A DNA stretch of 64,000 nt from Corallium rubrum (GCA_964035015.1 OZ035997.1:25598013-25662012), one strand, 5' to 3'; shown: positions 9,693 through 21,192, counted from the first letter of the stretch. Notes: a model not told the origin generated them from the sequence alone. Numbers and translations: made by a program.

Positions 9693-10243
9693 ACCTTGAT
9701 CTTGTATATCCGGATTAGTTTTGACGCGCTTCTTATTTCTTATCGGTGTTGAGTTGTGGGGTGATTACCCAAACGCTTTGATGAATGAGGATATAGTAAA
9801 ATTGGATAACAAACCGGTGGGAATGTCCGCAGTGACGCGTTAATATCATGTACCAGGCCAATGACATCACCTCGCCACCGACAGTGGGGCCCTCCACAAA
9901 GTTCAGTCATGTGATGGACGTTTGACCTGCTTGAGCAGTTAGTATAACTTCAGTTTAGGAGCAAATGAAATATGATACGCCCATTCTAGCAACAATGTAC
10001 AAGTTGGCATAAGAAAATACATCATATAAAATAAGACAACAACAAAATCTATAATAAAACAAGGAGAAAAAGGAGGAACCCACCGTCAGTGGAGAAGTGA
10101 CAGTCCTGACCCAGTAAACTGGGAGGGTTGATTGAGGTACCCCGTTTTCAGAACTACCAAGACTCCATGACGGAAACTCCGCCTACCGTTAAACCCATAC
10201 GACGTAATAAAGGGCACAGCAATTAACGTTGCGCCGTCATCTA
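9693..10243. other. Possible 5' UTR of the CR1/L2-like element and flank
   Basis: The ORF1 frame stays open to about 9764 and then meets a stop. The rest holds no gene that I recognise. The 5' limit of the retrotransposon cannot be fixed from one copy. Confidence 0.4.
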
Positions 10244-10420
10244 CTAGGGACTTTAAGGTCATTTTAGCAATACTGGGGTGTTTGGGAAGTCGTTAACTAG
10301 CTTCAAATACCAAATAAATATAATAGCCAGTTAACCGTGACTTCTTTAAATTGCAGAACTTGTCTTGCCTTTTAACCGCCGTCGTCGTTGAGGTTGACGT
10401 CGTAGATCTTAAAGTCCCCA
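10244..10420. mobile_element. Short inverted-repeat element with TAGGGAC ends
   Basis: It begins TAGGGACTTTAAGG and ends CTTAAAGTCCC, with a second inverted pair (GCCGTCATCTAC against GTAGATC and the GTCGTCG cluster). The same end motif frames the element near 28240-28620. It is a MITE-like, non-coding repeat. Confidence 0.55.
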
Positions 10421-10559
10421 TTGTCAAACCCAACAGAGTAACGTATTATTAAGATAATCAACATAGAACCGATGTCGCACAGGCCCGTTAGGGCTGCATC
10501 TCATTGTAAACAACTTGGAAAATTTCGCCCATATTTCAGAATACAACTCTGAACTGCAT

Positions 10560-12250
10560 AGCACAAAAACCGGTGAAAGCACACCCTGGTGAATTCTTGC
10601 CCATGCAGTAATCGACGACCTTCACCCGCACCCATCGGGTCATATTAGAGGAGGAAGTTGTATCACAAACCAGCAACTGGAGACTCCTCTCCCTGGCAAA
10701 GCCTTATTGCCCGGTAATACATAAAGGCATAAACCTCACGTTGGCTTGAGCCACCAGGCAGAGGGAGTCATTCCAACAAACACTGGCAAAATCTCACCCT
10801 GGAAAACCTTGACTGCATGGTAATCAATGAACCTCGCGGGAATAACATGCATTTGGGATCATCCCTCAACCCATCTGGTCAAGGAAGTCATTTCACAAAC
10901 AACTGGCAAAAATCTCACCTTGGCAAAACGTGGCCGGTACTCGAAAAACCTCACGGGAATAACATTTGTGATCATCCCTCGAACCATCTGATCGAGGAAG
11001 TCATTTCACAAACAACTATCAAAATCTCGCCCTGGAAAAATCTTGCCGGTTATCGATAAACCTCACGTGAATAACATTTGTGGTCATCCCCTGAACCATC
11101 TGGTCAAGGAAGTCATTTCACAAACTGGCGAAATCTCGCCCTGGCAAAACCTTGCCGGTAATTGATGAACCTCGCGTGAAAAACATTTGTGATTATCCAT
11201 CGAACCATCTGGTCAAGGAAGTCGTCACACAAACAACAGGCGAAATCTCGCCCTGGAAAAACATAATTGCCGGTAATCGATAAACCTCACGTGAATAACA
11301 TTTGTGATCATCCCTCGAACCAGATGTCAGGGAAGTCATTTCCCCAACTGGCGAAATCTCGCCCTGACAAAACCTTGCCCGGTAATCGGTGGGCCTTGCG
11401 TGAAGAGCATTTGTGGTCATCCCTCGAACCATCTGGTCAAGGAAGTCATCTCACAAACAACAGACGAAATCTCGCCCTGGGAAAACCTAATTGCCGGTAA
11501 GCGATGAACCTTGCGTGAAAAACATTTGTGATTATCCGTCGAACCATCTGGTCAAGGAAGTCATCTCACAAACAACTGGCGAAATCTCGCCCTGGCAAGA
11601 CCTTGCCGGTAATCGATAAACCTCACGTGAATAACATTTGTGATCATCCCTCGAACCATCTGGTCAAGGAAGTCATTTACCCAACTGGCGAAATCTCGCC
11701 CTGGCAAAATCTTGCCGGTAATCGATAAACCTCACGTGAATAACATTTGTGATCATCCCTCGAACCAACCGGTCAAGGAAGTCATTCCCCCAACTGGCGA
11801 AATCTCGCCCTGACAAAACCTTGCCGGTAATCGATGAACCTTGCGTGAAAAACATTTGTGATCATCCCTCGAACCATCTGGTCAAGGAAGTCATCTCACA
11901 AACAACAGACGAAATTGCAGGCAAAACCTTGCCGGTGATCGATGAACCAGTTGCGTGAAAAACATTTGTGATCATCCCTTGAACTGTCTGGTCAAGGAAG
12001 TCATCTCACAAACAACTGGCGAAATCTCGACTGGCAAACCTTGACTGCATTGTGATCGATAAACCACACGGGGATAACATAGTTGTGTTCATCCCCGTGG
12101 TACGTGGACGAGGAAATCATTTCACAAACAACTGGAAAAACCTCGCCCATTAGCGCTGATCAATAGACAAAGCTCAATGAACAACACGTGAAGAACAAAC
12201 TTATGATAATCCCTCGAACCTTGTCGCGGAAGAAATCATTTCACCAATAT
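10560..12250. repeat. ~110-bp satellite array
   Basis: About 14 tandem copies. The AACATTTGTG anchor falls at 10961, 11073, 11182, 11297, 11406, 11521, 11633, 11742, 11851 and 11961, giving spacings of 109-115 bases. Each unit contains TCTGGTCAAGGAAGTCAT, a near-palindrome GGCGAAATCTCGCC and TTGCCGGTAATCGAT. Copies are most alike in the middle and decay at both edges, the usual picture for a satellite maintained by unequal exchange. Open frames across it are by-products of the repeat. Confidence 0.92.
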
Positions 12251-12894
12251 CTGCACCACTGTCTGTTAGAAAATATCGGACTTCCATAGTCAGTAAGCAT
12301 CGGTTTCGGTCGATCAGGCCGTGTGCCCGACAAGGTATTCTAGTTGTTAACCGAGGAAGAAAGCAAAGAAGATTAGAAAAATAAGAAAAATACCTCAGCC
12401 TCGGAAATATTTGACACGCTTCAGGTGTTCCAGCCTTTATGTCGCTGGTGTGGCAAAACCCAACAACCTGCATCAACATATATAGAAATTAAACTGTGTA
12501 GTAGACCTTGTTTAGAAGGCCATAAGAGCTTGTCTTGCTGTAAAATACTGGCTAAGGCTAGGCTGCAACATAGAAGTACATGTTGTCGGAGTCGCTGTAC
12601 TTGACCACACTGACAATTTATTCATAGTTTGTTGACCTTTATATGCGATGCTCTAATTTATGCAGTGTGAATAGCATCCAGAAATACTGGGTGTAATAAA
12701 TTAGCAATATTATTTAGTATGCAAAATCATTCTGAGTAAATGACAGTCCTGTTGGAGAACTTCGTTCTAATGGTGGTCCCATTGGTCCAGTTCGCGGTCC
12801 CGTCGAAGCTATTTGATCATAACTTGTACAAAACTATGCGTTAATAAGTTTCACGAGGAATGTTTAAGAAAAGCAATCAACCAATGAAAATGCA
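12251..12894. other. Gene-free stretch with one dispersed repeat
   Basis: Positions 12595-12674 repeat 3770-3853 (ACTTGACCAC, then ATTCATAGTTTGTTGACC). Nothing else is recognised here. Confidence 0.45.
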
Positions 12895-12896
12895 GA

Positions 12897-13112
12897 GTCC
12901 ACCAGCCGATGCCAAAGCATTCTCCCGTCCTCCCAATTTTAAAAAGGCCTGGGAACGAGGTTGCAAAAACAAAACACAAAGACTGCATAATTTTTTTTTG
13001 TCAAAACACCCCAAAATTCTGGGTGTCACGTGGCCAGCCGATGCCAGGGCCATTTTCGCCGACCCCCCAAGGTGGAGGCAAAGTGTCCTGCGTACGAGGT
13101 TGGTGTTATAAG
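12897..13112. repeat. Family C dispersed repeat, another copy
   Basis: It matches 2075-2211 over AAACACAAAGACCGCATAA-like sequence, then CACCCCAAAATTCTGGGTGT, then CCAGCCGATGCCAGGGCC. The short inner palindrome CAAAATTCTGGGTG is kept. The overlapping reading frames belong to the repeat and are not genes. Confidence 0.65.
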
Positions 13113-13366
13113 CATTTATACTCCACTAAAGCAATAAGTGCAAAATTAATTGTTCTAAATAAAACGCGACCTCATAATCTGGAGACAATTTTTGTAATAA
13201 ATATATTACTAGTTCATATGTCTGTAATAACCAGACCTAAATAAAAAGTCGTTATACTGAGCCACAGAAGGTGTCTGTGACGTATTGCATAAATTAATTT
13301 CACGATCTCAAAAACCATAGAAGCCGATTGAAATAGAAGTGACTTCCTTATATAAATAAATAAAAA

Positions 13367-14104
13367 AATAAATAAATGAAATAAATGAAGTGAATAAAGT
13401 GAATGAAGCGAATGAAGTGAATGAATGAACGAAGTGAATGAAGTGAGTGAAGCGAATGAAGTGAATGAAGTGAATGAATGAAGCGAATGAAGTGAATGAA
13501 GCGAATGAAGTGAATGAAGTGAATGAAGTGAATGAAGTGAATGAAGTGAATGAAGTGAATGAAGTGAATGAAGTGAATGAATGAAGTGAATGAAGTGAAT
13601 GAAGTGAATGAAGTGAATGAAGTGAATGAAGTGAATGAAGTGAATGAAGTGAATGAAGTGAATGAAGTGAATGAAGTGAATGAAGTGAATGAAGTGAATG
13701 AAGTGAATGAAGTGAATGAAGTGAATGAATGAAGTGAATGAAGTGAATGAAGTGAATGAATGAAGTGAATCAAGTGAATGAAGCGAATGAAGTGAATGAA
13801 GTGAATGAATGAAGTGAATGAAGTGAATGAAGCGAATGAAGCGAATGAAGTGAATGAAGCGAATGAATGAAGTGAATGAAGTGAATGAAGCGAATGAAGT
13901 GAATGAATCAAGTTAATAAAGTGAATGAAGCGAATGAAGCGAATGAAGCGAATGAAGCAAATGAAGTGAATGAAGTGAATGAAGTGAATGAAGTGAATGA
14001 AGTGAATGAATCAAGTTAATAAAGTGAATGAAGTGAATGAAGCGAATGAAGCGAATGAAGCGAATGAAGTGAATGAAGTGAATGAATGAAGTTAATAAAG
14101 TGAA
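13367..14104. repeat. 9-bp microsatellite, left arm (GAATGAAGT type)
   Basis: Hundreds of bases of GAATGAAGT and GAATGAAGC units with occasional GAATGAATGAAGT slips. The unit length is divisible by 3, so every frame stays open for long distances; the Phe/Ile/His-rich frames here are artefacts. It is the same array that resumes at 16979, interrupted by a retrotransposon. Confidence 0.95.
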
Positions 14105-14270
14105 TAATATAATAATCTTTAATCATCCATCTTAGGTTAGAAAAATACAATGGATTTACAAAATTGGATTATAATATATAGTGAAATGAGTATAACATAA
14201 TATAAAATGTTGGTTAAAACATTTACAAGAATAAAAACAATATATATACAAGATAAAAATGAAGGCCAAG

Positions 14271-15227
14271 TTACAAAAATTTGCATGCACGTGCAAGAAA
14301 GGATCTTTTATGTCTTTCAGTTCCTGAAAATATGTAGGTCCGTCCATTTGCATTGCTCTCTCTTAAATTGTATGTATTATTGATTGCATCAGGAATTAAG
14401 CTACGACAGGGATGGCTTAGATAATTTACTATCCTCTCAATTTCGCGTTTAGTGGCAGTCTCTCTTCTGCTGCTAAGTTCAGGTAAGCTATTCTTTTCCA
14501 GACCAAGAATACGAAGACTTCTTGACTGTATCCGCTCGATCTCGTTTTCAAGGCAACTTGGAAGACCACCCCAAACGGGGGAGGCATATTCTACAATTGG
14601 TCTTACTTTAGATTTGTATAATGTTAGCCCTACTTCCGTGGGAAGGTTTGATTTCCTGCATTCTCTTAGGTGGTATAATAGTCGATTTGCTTTCCGTATA
14701 ATCTCATCAACGTGGGTGTTCCATTTAAGGTTGTTCTGAAACCATACACCAAGTAACTTAAAGGTATTGACTCTTTCAACGATTTCGTCTCTAATTTGGA
14801 TTGCAGGTGGTTCAGATATTGAACCAGAGAAACACAACCACATATCTTTCGTTTTCTTGACATTAATAACCATTTTGTTGGTTTCTGCCCAATTTACGAC
14901 CGCATCAACAGCGTTTTGAATGTGACTTGTTTCACCCACACTAACAACCTGATCCTGCAGGGTACAATCGTCTGCGTATTTGCAAGTGTCTATGTTCAAG
15001 TGGTTTGGGGCTGCATCCTCCAAGTCATTAATATGTGCATTAAATAGGGTGGGGGAGATGACAGATCCTTGTGGGACACCTGCAGGACATGGGGCAATGG
15101 ACGATAGGATTCCGCATACTTTAACTTGTTGAATCCTCCCTGAGAGAAAACTATGTATCCATAGCCAAAAAGATTTTGTGACATTCATGGCAGCTAATTT
15201 ATGAAGAAGAATCCTATGATCAATCAA
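14271..15227 (-). pseudogene. Non-LTR ORF2, second half of reverse transcriptase
   Basis: 318 codons. Near the start is LIDHRILLHKLAAMNV, followed by GVPQGSVISPTLFNAHIND, the catalytic CKYADDCTL at about 14965-14990, and FKLLGVWFQNNLKWNTHV. The C-terminal VRPIVEYASPVWGG and IERIQSRSLRILG thumb-type motifs are typical of animal jockey/CR1-like elements. The expected preceding residues (IHAIFIDFRKASD) lie in this same frame just upstream of the first ATG, while the N-terminal half is in another frame, so a single-base indel near 15270 separates the two. Confidence 0.85.
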
Positions 15228-16978
15228 GTCAGATGCTTTTCGAAAATCAATAAAGATGGCATGTATTCCACTTTTCCAGTTTTTGAGTTGTCAGTTGCAT
15301 TAAACCATTTTTGTGATATGGAAACTAACGCGGAAACAGTAGAACGATCTTGTTGGAACGCATGTTGATTGTCCTTTACCTTTAAATCTTGAATATTTAA
15401 CTGCAGTTGTATCTTTTCTAAGACCTTGGCAAGTTGAGGCAAGACCGAGATTTGACGGAAATCGTTATCTATATCATTTGGTGGACGAACTTTAGGAATT
15501 GGTGTGATCAGGGCATGTTTATATAAGGTAGGGTATTTACACTGGATTATGCTGCTCACCACAATGTTATGAACGACAGGGGCAAGTTCCTCACAATATT
15601 GTTTTAGTACCCATGCAGGGATCCCATCTATACCCTTTGCTTTCTTGGTCTTTAGATGCATGAGAACCATTTTGACTTGGCCTATTGATGGTAAAGGAGG
15701 TAAGGTATCCTTAAGTAGATCGTTGACGTCGTTTACGTGCAGCGGCGGTGTATTTTCAGACGCAGAGTTCCTCCACGGTTTAGTGAAGGCAGCCTGTAAT
15801 TTCTCGGCTAGATCTAACATGTCATAATTTAAGGAACTAGACGGGGATGTGGACGTAGTATTAGCTCCTGCTAAAGCAACAATGGATTTAAACCATTTGT
15901 CAGGATTTGTTGTGCGGTAATCTTTTGCTTTGTTATGATAATAGATGGCTTTAGCTTTAGACACAAGACTAGAGACTTTTCGGCATAAACATTCATAGCT
16001 TATTTTATCCCCACGATTAAAGGCGCATTGCCTTGCTTTAATTTGAGATTTTATGTGACTTGTCATCCAAGGTTTGTCAGAGGAATGACATCTGACAGTT
16101 CTCTCCGGCATAGTTTTGTTTAGCATATCCATCACAATACTATTAAACACAGTAACTTTTTCATCGACGTCTTGTGCTGAGTATACGTTCTCCCAATCTT
16201 CATACGCCATTTTCATACTTAGAGCAATCCGGTTTCTAGGTTTCATTTGCCTGACTTTCTTTGATGTTGGAGGTATCTTTTGCCGTACTTTGGGGTTGAG
16301 GAGTATACACTGATGGTCCGAGCGGCCAATAGGAAGTAAGTGATAGGCTGAGTCAAACAAATCATACATATTAGTAATAATTTGATCAAGAGTATTTCTT
16401 CCTCTAGTAGGTGCTGTTACTGTCTTCCGCAAACCAAAGCGGCTGCACAGGGGACTCAGGTTCAAGTTGTTAAAGTCTCCAGCAATCACTATACCAGAAG
16501 ATGGACGATCATGAAGAAGGTCATCTATACCATTAGAGATATAATCAATCATTTCTTTCTCTCGTTCGCGTACCTGACGTGGTGGGTAGTATACAACAGC
16601 CACAATAATGGAGCTGAAAGGTCTTGGAGTTCTGGGAGGCTTTAGGACCAACCATAACACTTCTTTACCCTCCTCTTCCAAATTTGACATACAGTCCACC
16701 GGAATACTTGAGTTGACGTATGCCAGCACGCCACCGCCGGGTGTTTTTCTATCCAAACGGAATAAATCATAGCAGTTGTTGCCAATCATGATAGCAGAAT
16801 CTGGTACATTTGCAGATAACCAGGACTCGGTTATCATAGCTACTGAAGGGTTTTTGTTAACAGTGAGAACACCAGCGAGTTCATCTATCTTATTTGTAAT
16901 ATGACAGACATTTGATAGAAAAAACGAGGGGATAGTTTTAAGTTCCTCTTGATAATTATTTAACTTAATTTTGATACA
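15224..16978 (-). pseudogene. Non-LTR ORF2, endonuclease and first reverse transcriptase motifs
   Basis: The longest ATG frame starts at 16837 (MITESWLSANVPDS), but coding similarity clearly continues upstream in frame to about 16979 (FFLSNVCHITNKIDELAG), so the ATG is internal. Endonuclease motifs are ITESWL, VAVVYYPPR, IVIAGDFNNLN and GRSDHQCIL. RT motifs begin with KAKGIDGIPAWVLK and ITPIPKV. The frame ends prematurely after a frameshift close to 15270, where the neighbouring frame takes over. The 5' end is cut off by the GAATGAAGC array. Confidence 0.85.
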
Positions 16979-19752
16979 GAAGCGATTTGAAGCGAATGAA
17001 GCGAATGAAGCGAATGAAGCGAATGAAGTGAATGAATCAAGTTAATAAAGTGAATGAAGCGAATGAAGTGAATGAAGCGAATGAAGCGAATGAAGTGAAT
17101 GAATGAAGTTAATAAAGTGAATGAAGTGAATGAAGTGAATGAATGAAGTTAATAAAGTGAATGAAGCGAATGAAGTGAATGAATGAAGTTAATAAAGTGA
17201 ATGAAGTGAATGAAGCGAATGAAGCGAATGAAGTGAATGAAGTGAATGAATGAAGTTAATAAAGTGAATGAAGCGAATGAAGTGAATGAAGCGAATGAAG
17301 TGAATGAATGAAGCGAATGAAGCGAATGAAGCGAATGAAGTGAATGAATCAAGTTAATAAAGTGAATGAAGCGAATGAAGTGAATGAAGCGAATGAAGCG
17401 AATGAAGTGAATGAATGAAGTTAATAAAGTGAATGAAGTGAATGAAGTGAATGAATGAAGTTAATAAAGTGAATGAAGCGAATGAAGTGAATGAATGAAG
17501 TTAATAAAGTGAATGAAGTGAATGAAGCGAATGAAGCGAATGAAGTGAATGAAGTGAATGAATGAAGTTAATAAAGTGAATGAAGCGAATGAAGTGAATG
17601 AAGCGAATGAAGTGAATGAATGAAGTGAATGAAGCGAATGAAGCGAATGAAGTGAATGAATCAAGTTAATAAAGTGAATGAAGCGAATGAAGTGAATGAA
17701 GCGAATGAAGCGAATGAAGTGAATGAATGAAGTTAATAAAGTGAATGAAGTGAATGAAGTGAATGAATGAAGTTAATAAAGTGAATGAAGCGAATGAAGT
17801 GAATGAATGAAGTTAATAAAGTGAATGAAGTGAATGAAGCGAATGAAGCGAATGAAGTGAATGAAGTGAATGAATGAAGTTAATAAAGTGAATGAAGCGA
17901 ATGAAGTGAATGAAGCGAATGAAGTGAATGAATGAAGTGAATGAAGCGAATGAAGTGAATGAATGAAGCGAATGAAGCGAATGAAGTGAATGAAGTGAAT
18001 GAAGTGAATGAAGTGAATGAAGTGAATGAAGCGAATGAAGTGAATGAATGAATGAAGTGAATGAAGTGAATGAAGCGAATGAAGTGAGTGAATGAATGAA
18101 TGAAGTGAATGAAGTGAATGAAGCGAATGAAGTGAATGAATGAAGCGAATGAAGTGAATGAAGTGAATGAAGCGAATGAAGTGAATGAAGTGAATGAAGT
18201 GAATGAATGAAGCGAATGAAGTGAATGAAGTGAATGAAGCGAATGAAGCGAATGAAGTGAATGAAGCAAATGAAGTGAATGAAGTGAATGAAGTGAATGA
18301 AGCGAATGAAGTGAATGAAGCGAATGAAGTGAATGAAGTGAATGAAGTGAAAGAAGCGAATGAAGTGAATGAAGTGAATGAATGAAGCGAATGAAGTGAA
18401 TGAAGTGAATGAAGCGAATGAAGCGAATGAAGTGAATGAATGAAGCAAATGAAGTGAATGAAGCGAATGAAGCGAATGAAGCGAATGAAGCGAATGAAGC
18501 GAATGAAGTGAATGAAGTGAATGAAGCAAATGAAGCAAATGAAGTGAATGAAGCGAATGAAGCGAATGAAGTGAATAAAGCGAATGAAGTGAATGAAGTG
18601 AATGAAGTGAATGAAGTGAAAAAAGCGAATGAAGTGAATGAAGCGTATGAAGTGAATGAAGTGAATGAAGTGAATGAATGAAGCGAATGAAGCGAATGAA
18701 GCGAATGAAGCGAATGAAGCGAATGAAGCGAATGAAGCGAATGAAGCGAATGAAGCGAATGAAGCGAATGGAAGGAATGAATGAATGAAGTGAATGAAGT
18801 GAATGAAGTGAATGAAGTGAATGAATGGAAGGAATGAAGTGAAGGAATGAAGTGAATGAAGTGAATGAAGTGAATGAATGAAGTGAATGAAGTGAATGAA
18901 GCGAATGAAGTGAATGAATGAATGAAGTGAATGAATGAATGAATGAAAATGAATGAAGTGAATGAATGAATGAAGTGAATGAAGTGAATGAAGGAATGAA
19001 GTGAATGAAGTGAATGAAGTGAATGAAGTGAATGAAGCGAATGAAGTGAATGAAGTGAATGAAGTGAATGAAGTGAATGAATGAAGTGAATGAAGTGAAT
19101 GAAGCGAATGAAGTGAATGAAGTGAATGAAGCGAATGAAGTGAATGAAGTGAATGAAGTGAATGAAGTGAATGAAGTGAATGAAGTGAATGAAGCGAATG
19201 AAGCGAATGAAGCGAATGAAGCGAATGAAGTGAATGAAGTGAATGAAGTGAATGAAGTGAATGAAGTGAATGAAGTGAAAGAAGCGAATGAAGTGAATGA
19301 AGCGAATGAAGTGAATGAAGTGAATGAAGTGAATGAATGAAGTGAATGAAGTGAATGAAGCAAATGAAGTGAATGAAGCGAATGAAGTGAATGAAGCGAA
19401 TGAAGTGAATGAATGAAGTGAATGAAGTTAATGAAGCGAATGAAGTGAATGAATGAAGTGAATGAAGTGAATGAAGTGAATGAATGAAGTGAATGAAGTG
19501 AAAGAAGCGAATGAAGTGAATGAATGAAGTGAATGAAATGAATGAAGCGAATGAAGTGAATGAAGCGAATGAAGCGAATGAAGTGAAGTGAATGAAGTGA
19601 ATGAAATGAATGAATGAAGTGAATGAAGTGAATGAAGTGAATGAATGAAGTGAATGAAGTGAATGAAGTGAATGAATGAAGCGAATAAAGCGAATGAAGC
19701 GAATGAAGTGAATGAAGTGAATGAAGCGAATGAAGCGAATGAAATGAAATGA
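16979..19752. repeat. 9-bp microsatellite, right arm (GAAGTGAAT / GAAGCGAAT)
   Basis: About 2.8 kb of 9-base units alternating between GAAGTGAAT and GAAGCGAAT, with sporadic GAATGAATGAA slips and rare AAGAAG or AATGGAAGG variants. The long frames on both strands (up to 885 codons of Phe-Ile-His/Arg or Asn-Glu-Val/Ala repeats) follow from the 3n period and are not proteins. Confidence 0.95.
17037..17960. repeat. 312-bp higher-order repeat within the array
   Basis: TCAAGTTAATAAAGTG recurs at 17037, 17349 and 17661, exactly 312 bases apart. Between these points the order of GTGAAT, GCGAAT and GAATGAATG variants is almost the same, so a block of about 35 nine-mers was amplified as a unit. Confidence 0.85.
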
Positions 19753-20118
19753 AATGAATAAAATGAATAAAACGAATAAAACGAATAAAACGAATAAAAC
19801 GAATAAAACGAATAAAACGAATAAAACGAATAAAACGAATAAAACGAATAAAACGAATAAAACGAATAAAACGAATAAAACGAATAAAACGAATAAAACG
19901 AATAAAACGAATAAAACGAATAAAGCGAATAAAGCGAATAAAGCGAATAAAGCGAATAAAGCGAATAAAGCGAATAAAGCGAATAAAACGAATAAAACGA
20001 ATAAAACGAATAAAACGAATAAAACGAATAAAACGAATAAAACGAATAAAACGAATAAAAAGAATAAAACGAATAAAACGAATAAAACGAATAAAACGAA
20101 TAAAACGAATAAAAGGAA
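19753..20118. repeat. 9-bp microsatellite, AATAAAACG type
   Basis: About 40 very uniform copies of AATAAAACG with an inner block of seven AATAAAGCG units (19918-19985). It follows directly from the GAAGCGAAT array through a short AAATGAAATG transition. The single-base step from GAAGCGAAT to AATAAAGCG suggests both come from one seed. Confidence 0.95.
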
Positions 20119-20383
20119 TAAATAAAATAAATAAAATAAATAAAATAAATAAATAAAATAAATAAAACAAATAAAATAAATAAAATAAATAAAATAAATA
20201 AAATAAAATAAAATAAAATAAAATAAAATAAAATAAAATAAAATAAATAAAATAAATAAAATAAATAAAATAAATAAAATAAATAAAATAAATAAAATAA
20301 ATAAAATAAATAAAATAAATAAAATAAATAAAATAAATAAAATAAATAAAATAAATAAATAAAATAAATAAAATAAATAAAAT
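20119..20383. repeat. AAATAAAATA-type microsatellite
   Basis: AT-only runs of AAATA and AAATAAAT units, ending at the border of the putative LTR at 20384. Confidence 0.95.
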
Positions 20384-20561
20384 TGTAGTGTATGTAGAGA
20401 TTCGTGTAACCGAACAGTATAGAAGAAGAAAGACCAGTTCGAACGAGTAACGATAGCTAAATTTCAACAATGGCTGACTTCACTCCAAAGCACATTTTCC
20501 GTCCAGCTGTGCGCATGCGTAATTATGTAAATTATTACATTAGTGTTCATAAGATATAACA
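20384..20561 (-). repeat. Putative LTR of the Ty3/gypsy element
   Basis: On the minus strand the segment starts TGTTATATCTTATG and ends TACACTACA, so it has TG...CA ends. It lies 116 bases downstream of the integrase stop codon, where a 3' LTR is expected. There is no second LTR in the window and I see no clear polypurine tract, so the call rests on position and ends only. Confidence 0.5.
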
Positions 20562-20676
20562 ACTACTGCCTGATGAAAAGAGTTACTATCCAGTAAACGG
20601 TAACAGAAAATTAAAGTTCAAAAATCACTATCCTAAACATATAGTAAAATGTTTTCCTGCAAATGTGCTGTAATGT

Positions 20677-21192
20677 TCAATAAAACCTTGGTGGTGGTTT
20701 CCTGTCACGTCCAGTATATCTCCTGACCAGTTCCTCTGATTGTGGAGTTACAGGTGTGTCAACCAAATTTCCGTTGTTCTCTGGTAGTGTCGGATCACCT
20801 GGTGTAGACTCAGCTGCAGGAATATTGGACTGTGGTACTGTGTTCTCACCATCTGTTGGTGTAGGCTGCATAACAGAAACAGTTTCATCAAGTACAGATG
20901 AGAACAAATCTCGTTCTGGTCGCTGATGTTCGGGTTTTGACTCTGTGTACTGTGTCATAGGTATATAGCGTGGACGTAATTGTTCCTCATGACGTTTCCA
21001 CACCACGTCACCGACCTGAATATCATGGTTCCTAGGACTGATTGTTCCTGTGATCCTACCAGGTACCCATCGTGCCCCCCCTTCCGAAGTTACGTTCAAA
21101 TACAGCTTGGTTCTGTGTTTATTTGGGTTTGTTGTCAGGGTTGTCTTGGAAAAGTTTGACTTCCTGCTTGCTTGGCTTTGCTCTGAGTGCAC
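20677..21192 (-). pseudogene. Ty3/gypsy integrase C-terminal tail
   Basis: The part from about 21075 down is in frame with the natural product: GARWVPGRITGTISPRN and VWKRHEEQLRPRY form the small beta-barrel-like C-terminal domain usual in gypsy integrases, followed by a Pro/Thr/Glu-rich tail ending RRYTGRDRKPPPRFY. The residues encoded before about 21081 are out of frame with the coding sequence; a run of seven G at 21075-21081 is the likely indel site. Confidence 0.8.

Larger units (their letters stand above)
4556..9960 (-). mobile_element. CR1/L2-type non-LTR retrotransposon, nearly complete
   Basis: Reading the minus strand 5' to 3', the element has a possible 5' UTR (about 9960-9693), ORF1 with a coiled coil and an SGNH hydrolase domain, ORF2 with an APE-type endonuclease and a reverse transcriptase, a C-terminal Cys/His segment, and a short 3' UTR that contains an AATAAA near 4570. 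ORF1 esterase domains are known from CR1 and L2 lineages, which is why I place it there; the exact clade is inferred. One in-frame stop in ORF2 and the lack of an ATG for ORF1 argue that this copy is dead or dying. Both outer limits are approximate, and no target duplication was identified. Confidence 0.85.
14105..16978 (-). mobile_element. 5'-truncated non-LTR retrotransposon inside the 9-bp array
   Basis: The minus strand carries most of an EN-RT ORF2 and a 3' UTR of about 165 bases ending in an ATTATT-rich tail near 14105. The 9-bp array touches it on both sides. ORF1 and the very start of ORF2 are missing; the frame runs straight into the array at about 16979. The protein is distinct from the element at 4.6-9.7 kb and resembles other jockey/CR1-superfamily ORF2 proteins. 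A target duplication cannot be judged because both flanks are repetitive. Confidence 0.88.

Noticed and set aside
10817-11958. Several 60-80 codon frames in the 110-bp satellite
   Set aside because: They follow the repeat period, occur on both strands and change frame with 109-115 base spacing.
13367-20383. CRISPR-like array
   Set aside because: No repeat-spacer structure; the array is a contiguous simple repeat.
17813-20470. 885-codon minus-strand frame and other Phe-Ile-His/Arg or Asn-Glu-Val frames across the array
   Set aside because: They come from 9-base repeats with no stop in the unit; every frame stays open and composition is pure repeat.
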